Assembly (NCBI GenBank): GCA_013398275.1
Contig: VZSE01004154.1
Span: 371,976 to 435,975 of the forward strand
From: Promerops cafer
Taxonomy: Eukaryota > Chordata > Aves > Passeriformes > Nectariniidae
Direction of reading: 5' to 3'
Length of the DNA stretch: 64,000 nt
Positions within the stretch are counted from its first letter, which is position 1. Every line of letters begins with the position of its first letter. A program made the position numbers and the translations under genes. The notes under the pieces are model-generated. The model made no database searches and was not told the DNA's origin. It worked only from the letters and a program-made list of their open reading frames with translations. Of the stretch, positions 50,253 to 61,700 are shown in pieces.

Positions 50253-53200
50253 CCTCCCATCGGGGCAGAAGGCTCGGCAGCCCGACACGTTGAACGCAGT
50301 GTTCTCTATGCCGAGATTGGTCACATTAAATGGAACGAGTGGCAGGTCCGGCCATTTTGGTCTGTGGTGTGCCAAGCGCCTGTCCCTGCACAAAGCACGG
50401 CACGGGCTCCATTGGATCTCCTCTGCTGACACTAGTTCACGTTCAGCTGTTCGGCCGTGTGAGAAATGCCATGGAACAAGTAGGAAATGACTCGGCTGCC
50501 AGCACTGCCCCAGGAGCCGATGTCGCGCTGCCTGCAGAACGCCACAGGCAATGCTTCCCTCAGAAGTCACACAGCGCCCAGAGGTGTTTGCAGGCTGCAG
50601 CAGCTGGCCTTCATCAAGAACTGAAGGGCCTTTTCATCACGTTTTCTACCATGGATTCTTGAAGACACCGACCCTAATGTGAAACTCTGGATTCTGGCTT
50701 ACACCCGGACTTCACTCTGCTCCTGCACTGGTGGTGGGCATCTGCCTTGAGCCTGCACAATCCACGCAGCCATTGGCTGCAGGTGACACGTCCGCTTCGG
50801 TGTCACTCTGGGTCAAACTGAGGGTACATCTGTTGCCAGACCCTGTAGGCACAGAGTCTGGTGAAAGCTTTTAGTGACTGACATATCCTAAAACACAAGT
50901 AGTTCAGCTGGCTAAAGCTGTTTCAGGAAGCAATATAGGATTAGGGTTCTTCACTCTACACATAAAGGCCCTCTTCAGTCCGTCCTGCTGTTGGAGGGAA
51001 GTTTGGAAAGTTGCAGGCCAGCATCTGTCATTGTCTCTAACAGAAGTCCCCTGCTGTGGTGCTCTGGCCACTTTTTATTTCTCCTGCACAAATCTTGCCG
51101 TTATCACTGATACGGTATGGAGCCATATAATCTGTCATCATTTCTTGATGGCTTTTCCTGCATCCAGCTTCTCCCCCACTGCTTCTTCAGCAGTGGTGAC
51201 ATTCCTTCCTCATCCCCACACTCCACATTGTGGCTGGGGAAGGACAGATGTGTATTTCAAGGCAAGCCAGGTAGTGGTGGGGAATAAACTGATTCATCAC
51301 ACCAGTAACAGGTGGATTTGTGTGAATGCAAAACCTAAACCTGACAAAGACATGAGTCTGCATAAGCTGAATTTTAACATGTTGGAAATGAGAGGTTCCT
51401 CTACAGTACAAATTGAGGATTTGATTATCTACAGTTGGCTGTCTGGGCTGGCTGCCCTGTCTGGCTGGTGGCTGGTGAACTGAGGCTCACCTGGGCAGAG
51501 TCAGAGCTTTGATCTGGAAAAGCAGCAGGGCAGCACCCTGAGAATGGAGATGTGTGCTTGAACTGTGCCTTGCCACACTTTAGAAGGCAGAGTGACTCTA
51601 CTGCTTCCATATTCTCTCAAACGTTTTGACTACAATTGGGGTTTACTGTTTTAACCTAGCATCAGCTTTCTTTAAGGCACTGACCTGCATTATCAATTCA
51701 AGTTTTGCCACTGTCTGATTCCTGACACAGTTTTATTTTTAAAAAAGTTTTGCTTTAGTCTAACATACAATATTCAGATGTTTCAATTGTGTAACATTCA
51801 TTTTTGGCCTCTTTTAAAGTTACATTTTCAGAGTATCTGTATGACAGGTAGGTCTGCACCGCTAAGGACATGGTTAAAACAAACACTGGTGTGCTGAGTT
51901 GAAAACTTATGGGAAAGATTTCTTCATGTAACAATGGGGTGTACCATGGGTGATCTTTGCTTCGTGTGAGAGAACCTCACAGCCAAGGTGCTGAATTGTA
52001 AGTGATAGCTGCAGCGTTAAGGAAGTTTAGAATGAGTAATAGTAATGGTAACACATAGTGGCTTACTTCAAATGCTTCTGCCTGTCGTTTAGCTGTCATG
52101 CAATCTCATTTCACAGAAGACAGCAATATCATTTACTACATTTGTTCTAACTTTGGGTGTATCATAAATGAGGACTGACTTTGTTTAGATGCACAAACTT
52201 CATGATGATCCACTTGTCTTTTCAATTAGCATTTCAAATAGAAAAAAAAAGTATTTATTACTATTAGCAAACTGCTAACTTTTTTTTAGTTATATATCTC
52301 TCCTGACAACCATCCCAAAATGACTTGCATAATTTAGCTTAAGTTTGCTTTTTAATGCAGGTTACAGACGAGTGACACCTAGCTGAAGGGGGAAGTACTT
52401 TGAATATGCATGGTCTTCTATTTTGTAGGTATATTCATATTTTCATATGCAATTAGATATTTGCATTTTAAACAATGTTTCATGACAGAAGCCCGAAAAA
52501 GTAGAGTGTGTAAAATACACAATCTATACTACAAGGTTACTAGCAGAATTGAAAAGAATTTTTCAAGTTTCAGGTCCTCATGAACATATTTAAGATGTTG
52601 CAAAGTATTGAACACAGTTCACCTGTGTTTCCAGCCCTCGGAAACACTGAGCAGGTAGATTCTGTTCTGTATTGCATTCACCCTGTATGATACCAGGAGA
52701 TACCATCACTTCCCTTGAGATCTGGCATGTTCTCAATTCACTTTTCTGAGCTTAATGAAGGGACTACTTGGTAACTGTGTTAATCTTAATCTTCCACTGA
52801 AATAACTATTAGAAGATATGTATCTGGGGATAAGATATGATCTGTGGATCATATAGATTATATAAGTATTAAAACAATTAAAAAAATTGAGAGACTTACA
52901 GAAAAATAGGAATATGTTATTTTAATTAAGCAAAAACAGAGTTATAATCACTCTTTCTAAAAATAAAATTAGACTCTTTATCAATCCTTAACATCTGCAT
53001 TTAATATTTTCTTCTAAACAAAAATACAGATGTGATTATGTAGCAAATTACAGTCTTTGACAACGTATAGTATTTACCTTCTCTTACACTTACTTTAATT
53101 CTAATTTGGTCATTAATACTTGATTCATTACTGCAACATGTTACTTGTAGTAAAAGTGCCACAATTGAACTATAAACATGACATTGCCATCTTAAAACTG

Positions 53201-55152
53201 CTTTGCTATAAACTGTAGAGAATATACAGAGTTACAAAGTCGTGTTTTTATCAAAATATACAAACCCCCCCAAACCTAACACAAGCTAACAATATTCTTC
53301 TTATGAACTATACAGTTATATAAAATATTTGTAAAATTATCTTTGTATTTATAAATATTCTACCTTATTTGCTTTGGTCTATATTTATCACCATACAAGT
53401 CCACTTAGAAGATATCTTTGTGTACTTTCTTTGAAACATCATTACACTTTCCTGTGTTTATTATTCTATTATCCTTATTTAAATGGAACCAAAGCTGCCA
53501 TGAAACCAGAATTTCTCAAAGGGTTCACAGCATTCACCAGTGATAGAATAAGTAAGTGGACTGTATTATTACTTCAATTGATACTGTATTATCATTTCAA
53601 TTGTAGTTTTATTGTACCCAAGCTATAGTTTCTTTTAAAATATTCAAGAAGACGAAGTTAAGTAACAAATTGTGAACCATCACGGAAAATGAAGTCAAGA
53701 ATCACTAACCTTTGTCATAACCTAGTTCTTTAACACTTCACAGGGATGAACATATATAACTATTGAAAATGCAGATACAGTACAACAGAGCCCTATCATA
53801 TAAAATGCAACTTGCAGACATACACCCGCTTGGACTTTTTTAAGCATCTAAGTTAAAATGAATCACACTTCCACAAAACGGTATTAACTGGAATATTTTG
53901 GTGCTGTCTCTCAGAAGCCCATTCTCCCAGTTCTTAGTGAACTGTGCAGCTGCAAGGCTCACCATAACCCTTCCGTGTGGCAGGATGAGGGAGGCAGGAA
54001 GGCCGACACTCCTTCCTCCAGCAGCCCACTCCCGGCCTGTCTCTGCTGTGGCCACAGGACACTGCTGGAATCATTGGTGAGATCACTGAGAAGGGACATC
54101 TGAAGGTTAAATGTTGCATTTAAGGCATGGAGATGACAGGGAACCCCACAAACTGGCCCTATACCTGTTTATACACAGGGATAGCCTCAGGGATATATAT
54201 GGAAGCAGGAGTCTTATTTACCTACTCCTCTCAAAGTATTTACGAGGAGTTGCTCTATTGTTTGTGTCCAGGCATTACTCCAGGATGAAGAGGAAAACTC
54301 TGTCTATATGTCCTTCTGTTGAGAACTATAAAAGACAAGAGTTGCAGACCCACCAGGAGGAGGACATTTCTATACAGGATTTCTGTTTCATGAGAACAAT
54401 TTTCTTTAGACCAGTACACCTGAAGAGCTCACCAGGCCACTGACATGGGGATTTATGCAGTTTGGAAGACTGGCTATAGCAAGTTCCACTGAACTTTTAT
54501 TAAATGTCTAAGAGATATATAAATCTGGAATACTTCTCACACCAGCACTCAGACTTAACAGTTATTATGGTAACTACAAAACTGAATATGGAAAGGAAAA
54601 GAGTAGAATATGTTTTGTAAAGGCTGAGTTACAGAAAAGCATGGCAGAACTCAAATGTACTTTGGCACACCCAAGCCCATGAAACACTTCCCACCTTCAC
54701 TTTAGAATACACAAGATTACAATTATTTCCTTTATAAACATGTTACTTTTGTTTAAAAAATGCAGTATGTGGTTTCTGCAGCAAAAATTCCTTCTACAGA
54801 ATACACCATGAACCTACTTACTTCTTTCACTTTGAACGATTCTGACTCAAAACCAGAACTGTAAAATAGTTCAGTGACTAGTTTCTTGTACTGTTAAGTA
54901 GAAGGGTTTGGGTTGGCCATTTTTCTTTCTCTCTATGCTAGAGTCTGTTGTGGCAAAAGTATTTTGGGTGTTCCAAATTAAATTTGTATTATTGCAAATA
55001 CTATTTTTTCTGTGTTATATTTTCTTTTGCATATATTGACACACATTTAGATGAAGAAATTTGACCTTACTAATACGTTTCCCCATTCAATACATCTTTA
55101 TCTTCTCCAATATATAGTTTTGGATTTTTCTAGTCTTTTGCACAATTGTCAC
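50253..55152 (-). other. ZBTB38: ZBTB38-RASA2 spacer and probable ZBTB38 3' UTR
   Basis: The first part (to about 51.6 kb) is moderately GC-rich, with open frames lacking family signatures. The rest is AT-rich and directly follows the ZBTB38 stop. Minus-strand AATAAA signals fall at 54496-54501, 53608-53613, 52254-52259 and 51732-51737 (plus coordinates), so a 3' UTR of one to several kb is possible. No other gene was recognised. Confidence 0.55.
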
Positions 55153-58100
55153 TCAGAGTATAACTTCTGGAGTTACATTTTGTTTATTTTTCACTTCACT
55201 TCCATCTGAGCCAAGGAAATGTGGATTTTCCAAAAGTTTAGTGCTTTCACTGCAAAACTGTTCTTTTCTATCTTGTGCACCTGGATTTTTGAATAGGTGT
55301 TTCTTCTGGTGCATTCCCAGAGCAGCTGCAGTCTTGCAAATTTTCGGGCACTGAAAGCAAGCGTATCCTTTTCCATTATGTTCATGTATGTGCCTTTGCT
55401 CATGGTTCCTTTTGGTAGAAAGATACAAGAAGCTCTGAAAGCAAAACTGACAGTGGTAGCGTTTTTCTCCAGTATGAATTCTTTCATGTGTTTTGAGTGT
55501 TTCATTTAAAGTGAATGCCTTATTACAGTATTGGCAGACAAAATCTTTGACACCCAGGTGAATACGTTCGTGTTTCTGTAGATTTCCAGGAACTGAGAAA
55601 CATTTACCGCAGGTTTTGCAAGTGTAGGGCTTTTCCCCAGTGTGACACCTCATATGCATTTTTAAAGTGGATGGACTTTGAAATTGTTTTTGGCATAACT
55701 CACAAATGTAAGGCTTTGAAGCAGCTACATGCCAGTGTATGTGTTCTTGAGCTTCTGCTGTGGAAGACTGGTCTCTTTCACAGAGCTCACAATGAAGATT
55801 AGGCATTTCTGCGTTCTCGTCCTGGCTGACCGCCTTTTCCTCAGGAGCATTCCTGAGCGCATACTCTCGACTGCATGTCTTGTGGCTTTCCATACCGGTG
55901 TTCTTGCTTCCGTGCTTTTTCCTCCACTTGGTCTTTTTCATTTTTCTTAGCTGTTTGGATTTCTTTTTTGGTTTGTAATTATAGTAAGGTCTCCACGGTT
56001 TATCACTGGAGTCCTGGTCACTAACGTCATCACACATTTCCGTCAGCTCCAGGCATTCTGAGCTGTAGAGTCTAGACGGGCTTTTTTCTTTTACCTCCAT
56101 TTCTGGTTCTTCAATGAGACTGTCCTGTTTGGACTCGTGTTTGGATTTTCGGCCCCTTTTACAAAACAGCTTCGATCCTAATATGTGTCTTTTTACAATG
56201 GCTTCATTACCGATTTTTACTGTTATCTGACAAAGAGGCGCGACATTGCTGTCAGCAGATGTTCCAGGTAAGGCAGGCTTTGCAATGTATGTTTCAGTTT
56301 TACTGGACTCTTGGACAGTATTTGTAGTTTTGCTACATGAACCTCCTGATCCTGTCATGTGCTGCGTATCCTCAGTTGCTTCTGCTCTGTTGTACAGTAG
56401 TGTTTTCTTTTTCTCCTTAATAGTTTTTGATTTTGTAATGCACTTCCCGTAATTATCCGACCCATACTTACAGTCATCACTTACTGACTGACTGGGTAGG
56501 TTATTTGAAGATTCTGTCTTACTGTTTTCTATGGAAGTGACTGTTTTACTGTGCATTATTACTGATGAAACTCTGCTACTGTGCATTATAACAGAGGGTG
56601 CAGAACTACTGTAACTGATAACAGAGGTTGAATTTTCATTCATGTTAGCTAAAGACACAACTGAGGAATCACACTCCTGTGAACCTGAGTCATTTGCAGC
56701 AGTGGAAACTCTTTTTTCAGCTGTGAAAGAGTCCCTCTGCAGGTCAGAATTTAAGGTACCTACTCCCCAAGAGGAAGAATTCTGAGTATTTGTGGAAGAT
56801 GCTGTATCATTACGTGAAGATGTATCCAAGGCCAGAGTTCTGTTGTTTGACATTATACTATGTTGAAAATTCAGGGGTGGTAGCTCAGAGCTAAGAGAAC
56901 TCGGAATGAAACAGTTAGTAGAAGCAGTTTCATTAGCCTGGGTACTTGTTGGAACATTTTCATAGGAAGAATTTCGATAGGATTTATAAGGCAGTCGCCT
57001 GCATTTCATAGGTAAGAGTCGATACAGTTTGTACGGGTACATACTTGGTTTTAAACCCCCATTGGCCGTCTTTTTATTTACTGACAGGCGATGGTCAATT
57101 GCATGGAAAGACTTCTGGTGATTTTTCAGTATATAGTAAGTCATGAAGGTCTCCAGACAGAAAATGCACTGGTAGCGCCTCTCTCCAGTGTGCCAGATCT
57201 CATGTCTGGTGCGGTACTCAGCTAACGCGAAGACTTTATTGCAGTAGTGACAAGGGTATGTTCTCCTCCAGGAATGCACATTTGCATGTCTTCGAAGGCT
57301 AGACAATGTGACGTAACTACGCTTGCAAACAACGCAAGTGTATAATATCTGCCCATCAACGACTTTAACCAAATGATCCGTTTCTGGTAAAGTGCAGTTT
57401 GCATTAGAACAATCAGTGATGCTGTTTTCAGACAACAGTGGCTCTCTGTTCGCACAGGAACTTCCATTCTGTCCCTCTTTAGCAGTACAGTTATCTGCAA
57501 AATTTTGTTCATTTCCATTGTGAGCTGGTAAGTTACTTGATCTCACGCAGACTTGTTCATGACTTTCCAGTATATTTAGATTTGCAAATTGTTTGCTGCA
57601 GTATTTGCATATGTAAGTTTCCTGATGCTCTGAATGGAGCTGAAGGTGAGCAGTGAGTAACACCCGGTCATTGAATGATTTTGCACAACAGTTACAACTG
57701 TAAACAGGTAGAGTGACAGTCGTCCCAGATGCAGAGCCATTAGCAGAAGTGTTTTCCTCTTCTCTGGCTACATGCAAATCTCCTGCTTCATTTTGAGATT
57801 TTGGAAAGGAAGTAATTGTCTGATCAGTAGCTGCTTCATGCGGGGCTTCTGCAGTGGTTACGGTAGAGGCTGGTACTTTTGCTACAGCCAAACCAGTACC
57901 CTGGGGCTTAAAGGCTGACTTAGGAGTACCACCTGCTTGTTTTCCCTGCTGAATGACTGGGGTGGCTTGGTGATTTTCATAGCGGTCCTCACCAACCTGG
58001 TATGAAGGGCTGCTGTCCTGGTCAACAAAAGGTGCTCCTTGTGAAGTGTCTCCCCCAGAAGAAACTGCATAGGAGTGTTCAGCCAAGGTACTGGCTGGCT

Positions 58101-58731
58101 CAGCATCTTTGCACACATCGCTTCTGTCGAGGCCGATGCTGGGAGCTTGTATTGTCTCAGATACCTTTTTAAAGCTGGCCCTCAAATCAAGGGGAGAAAA
58201 CAAATTGTTTTCTGTTTCAAAAATTGAGAATGCATTTGTAATTCGTGGTCCATTTGTCACAGCAGAATCTTCATGTCGCTTTTCATGTTTTTCCTCTTTG
58301 ACAGTCCCTTTTTCATTAACACAGTATGAATAGGGACAGGGGGAACTTGAAAAATTTACATCTGTAAGATCTTCTAGAAATGATATTCCCAGTTTTTTCC
58401 CTGCAGCTGCAAGGTCCGTTACTGTTTCCTGTCTCTTAACAACTACTGTGGAACTGTAGATGTAGTTCAGTATCTCTGTAAACACTTCAGCTTTGAGATC
58501 ATCTAACTCCAGTACATGACCTGAAATACAGATAGTACGACTCCAAAAAATGTTTTTGAAGTAAAGGCTTGAAGCTGCCAGCACATTACTATGGGCTTTA
58601 AATTTGGTGTCTTCCACGATTATGGTGACATCGCATAAAATACCCCGAATGCGTTGTTCATTTAAAATGGAAAGTACGGTGTCACTGTGGAAGTCATCCT
58701 TGAGATCCTTTGAATGGGACATGACTGTCAT
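55153..58731 (-). CDS. ZBTB38: ZBTB38 (CIBZ), BTB and zinc-finger methyl-CpG-binding transcription regulator
   Basis: A nuclear transcription factor that binds methylated CpG DNA and recruits CtBP corepressors. The 1192-codon frame is intact in one exon, close to the mammalian length (about 1195). Residues about 8-122 form the BTB domain (FHSDTVLSILNEQRIRG, KAHSNVLAASSLYFKN). PLDLR at 180-184 is the CtBP-binding motif for which CIBZ is named. Zinc fingers form two clusters: residues 343-395 (two; the second ends in Cys instead of His) and 464-543 (three), then 979-1145 (six, the first atypical, with TGEKPY/TGEKRY linkers). A Lys/Arg-rich stretch (KPKKKSKQLRKMKKTKWRKK) before the last cluster is a likely nuclear localisation signal. 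The start ATG is the first codon after a splice acceptor (TTTTTTTTCATCTTGTAG), so 5' UTR exons must lie upstream. The paralogues Kaiso and ZBTB4 lack this length and finger arrangement. Confidence 0.98.
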   Translation of the reverse strand: MTVMSHSKDLKDDFHSDTVLSILNEQRIRGILCDVTIIVEDTKFKAHSNVLAASSLYFKNIFWSRTICISGHVLELDDLKAEVFTEILNYIYSSTVVVKRQETVTDLAAAGKKLGISFLEDLTDVNFSSSPCPYSYCVNEKGTVKEEKHEKRHEDSAVTNGPRITNAFSIFETENNLFSPLDLRASFKKVSETIQAPSIGLDRSDVCKDAEPASTLAEHSYAVSSGGDTSQGAPFVDQDSSPSYQVGEDRYENHQATPVIQQGKQAGGTPKSAFKPQGTGLAVAKVPASTVTTAEAPHEAATDQTITSFPKSQNEAGDLHVAREEENTSANGSASGTTVTLPVYSCNCCAKSFNDRVLLTAHLQLHSEHQETYICKYCSKQFANLNILESHEQVCVRSSNLPAHNGNEQNFADNCTAKEGQNGSSCANREPLLSENSITDCSNANCTLPETDHLVKVVDGQILYTCVVCKRSYVTLSSLRRHANVHSWRRTYPCHYCNKVFALAEYRTRHEIWHTGERRYQCIFCLETFMTYYILKNHQKSFHAIDHRLSVNKKTANGGLKPSMYPYKLYRLLPMKCRRLPYKSYRNSSYENVPTSTQANETASTNCFIPSSLSSELPPLNFQHSIMSNNRTLALDTSSRNDTASSTNTQNSSSWGVGTLNSDLQRDSFTAEKRVSTAANDSGSQECDSSVVSLANMNENSTSVISYSSSAPSVIMHSSRVSSVIMHSKTVTSIENSKTESSNNLPSQSVSDDCKYGSDNYGKCITKSKTIKEKKKTLLYNRAEATEDTQHMTGSGGSCSKTTNTVQESSKTETYIAKPALPGTSADSNVAPLCQITVKIGNEAIVKRHILGSKLFCKRGRKSKHESKQDSLIEEPEMEVKEKSPSRLYSSECLELTEMCDDVSDQDSSDKPWRPYYNYKPKKKSKQLRKMKKTKWRKKHGSKNTGMESHKTCSREYALRNAPEEKAVSQDENAEMPNLHCELCERDQSSTAEAQEHIHWHVAASKPYICELCQKQFQSPSTLKMHMRCHTGEKPYTCKTCGKCFSVPGNLQKHERIHLGVKDFVCQYCNKAFTLNETLKTHERIHTGEKRYHCQFCFQSFLYLSTKRNHEQRHIHEHNGKGYACFQCPKICKTAAALGMHQKKHLFKNPGAQDRKEQFCSESTKLLENPHFLGSDGSEVKNKQNVTPEVIL

Positions 58732-61700
58732 CTACAAGATGAAAAAAAAAGTAAATTAGAAGGCATTTTTCATCCATTTCCGTTACACATTAAGTTTATA
58801 GTTCCATATTATTTTTTATAGTTTATTAACTTTTAAAGTTTAAGAATGAGTAAAATTTTGTCATAATATTTCAAGTTTAAGTCATATTCTCTGGTACTAA
58901 CACTACTGCAGGAAATGTCTGTCCAGACCAAGGAAGAAGGAGCACCAGCAGCTCCTCAGCAGGAGGCAGAGGACCCCTCCCACTCCCTCCCGACTTGAAC
59001 CTGCTGTCGGTCCTGTGCCTTTCCCTGGGAATGCAGCCGATAGCTTTTGCTATGCCAGCGGGTGCAGCTGCTCAGTGTCACCCCGAAGGACTCCCTGAAG
59101 CCTGGATGGAATTCCCCAGCATGCCACGGAGGGACCGGGCACCGAAGGGGAAGGCTGTGCTGCCGAGGTTCTGTGCAGAGTGAGGACTTTGCTTTCTGGG
59201 TTGTTTGTCAGACTTCCCAACACAGCTGCATCTGACCTCCTTACTCAGCTCGTATTTAAAACACAGCAAGAGGGTCTCAGTTTCAGGGTAAGGCTTTATA
59301 AGCAAATGAATGCACAAGGAACACAATTTGGTAGACAACAATTAAGTACCTATAACACTGTTTATGTGAACATTTTTTTAATAGTGATTACATTCACTCA
59401 ATAATTTACACTACTTAAAATTACTGAAAAGTTCTAAGTAAAACAAGTAGAAAGTAATGGAATAACAAGTAGAAAATAAGAGAGTTTTTTCCTTCAGTTA
59501 TAGTTCAGATTTAGTGTTCACACTTTATAATTAGTGTGTTCTTAATTTCTTTCAAATAGTAAGACTTAATTGCAATAATAAGTACCATTAAATAACTGCT
59601 AATATATAATAGTGAGGTTTAATGCTGACAAAAACTATTTAAATTAGCCAGGCTGTTACTATATGAATGGCTCATTCCATTGAGAAAAAAATAATCAAAA
59701 TATGAATGAAAAATATTCTGAAAAAAATTTATTAATTTGCCAGTTGAATTTGAATGTTGACAATTTTTGCCAACTGGATTTTGTATCTGGTGAAAATCTC
59801 CGTCTTCACCAGATGATTTTTCTCAAATTCAGACCTGTACCACATAATGAGGTTTGTTCCTTTTTTCTCCATGTCTGGAGTAGTGTTTTGAACTACTACT
59901 GTCCATTTCTGATTTCAAGTAATGAAGGAATAGTTGTGCTGGTGGCACTTACCAATCAGTACAGAAAAAAAAAAAAATCACACTTCTTAAAGACCCTTTT
60001 CTTTAAACTTGTGAAAGTAAAATGCACCTTAAAGAATATTACTGACAGAAATTTTGTAAAACAGGCTAAAATATTACAACACTCTAAGTTAGGATTTACC
60101 TTCTAAACACTCACATCTGCTGCTCCAAACTTTAATTTTCAACTTTAAAAATTTTACAATGACCTTTACTCTCAAATATTTTATGTAAAGAATGCCAGTA
60201 TATAAGATAGGTTTGATCCAAATGGCAAAATAAATGTTTGACCCACATTCACTAGGCAAAGAGCAATGGCCATTTAGAACACATTGGCTCATTCACCCAA
60301 AATACTGGGAAGTATTCAGTTCTGGAAAATAGTGTCTTTATCACAAAGTTAAGTAATACAAGTCATACACCCCTGCTCTAACTCATCTAATTACACTTAG
60401 GACACTTTTATCATAACTCCTCAAACTACTTCCCTGCAAATCAAATTACACAAAAAGCAGCAACAAACTTACTGTGAAGACAAACTGTGAACAAGAGTGT
60501 AATTTGGTACATTACAGATGAAGCTTGGAAGTAAAATTTTTACCTTGCAGCATGGCCACTGCTTCTATCAGGAAAGGTGCTGTCTATGCAAATAGTCAAA
60601 ATTTCTAATAGACTTTGATGGCTGAGAATTTTCAATGCACAGAATTCAGAACAAAACTGTGATTCACAAAAAATACCTCTGATATTTCCCATTATATGCT
60701 ATGGATGTCAAGAAATTAATTCATCAGTATAACGGTGGCAGAAACATACAGTAATATTATTTTGATTATTTGATCATTCTCAGCAGCTGTAAATCTAGAT
60801 GCAATATTTTGTGCCTTGAAATCTTAAAATCATAGTTTACAATGGGTTTGTTTATGACACTAGTTTGGCTTAAAATAAGGGATATTTACTCATTTGGAAT
60901 GGCAACCTGAAATTCACAGTGGTTAGATAGTTATCTGCTTTGGTTGGGTATCTGGAAACTCAGATGTAACTGTAGATAGTTTCTGGCATATCAAGTCTAC
61001 AGAAAGCATACTGACAATTCTTTTCTTCCAGCAAGCAGCCACTATTCTATAATTGATGCCTTTTTCTCATTGACAATGTCTGAGATTACATCTGACTTGC
61101 TCATGTGATGTGGTATTAGAAACCAACTGTCAGACATCAAAAACATTTCACAACAGGAGCTATTGATAGGGTTATTTCCTGAGTATAGGAAATAAATGAT
61201 GTCAACTCTACCTCCCAGTGAACTGCCCCACAGGAACTTGCCTGTGTTTTTCTGTTTCTTTATTGGAGACAGCTGGTTTTAGTTCAAAGACACACCATCT
61301 GACAGACTGTTTGCTAAGTGTATCAGACTGCTAATGCCATGCTGAGAGGCATACAAACCCAAGTGGGTTTAGTGCAAGTCTTATTATTCAACTAATTATT
61401 TTAAAATTTATCTTCCTAAGGACAAAAGTGAGTATTTTAAATTTCTACTTGACATGTGCAGGGATTGCCAGCTTTTGCAGTCCTGGATAATTTGGTATGC
61501 TCAGTCAAATACTAAACTAGATTCCTTGTGTCAATATTGTAGAAATGATCATTTGACATTTGGTAATTTAATTTTTTTTTTTCCTGTGTGCTAAACCATA
61601 AGCTAGATATCTGATTGGCAAGTTATACAGAAAAATTCCAGAGCACATCAGTTTTCAGAGCCAACACTTTTTCCTTCTTGATCTCAACCTACACATACCT

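Noticed and set aside
51031..51483. 150-codon plus-strand open frame between ZBTB38 and RASA2
   Set aside because: The translation has no recognisable family, there is no promoter or splice evidence, and the length is possible by chance in this moderately GC-rich spacer.
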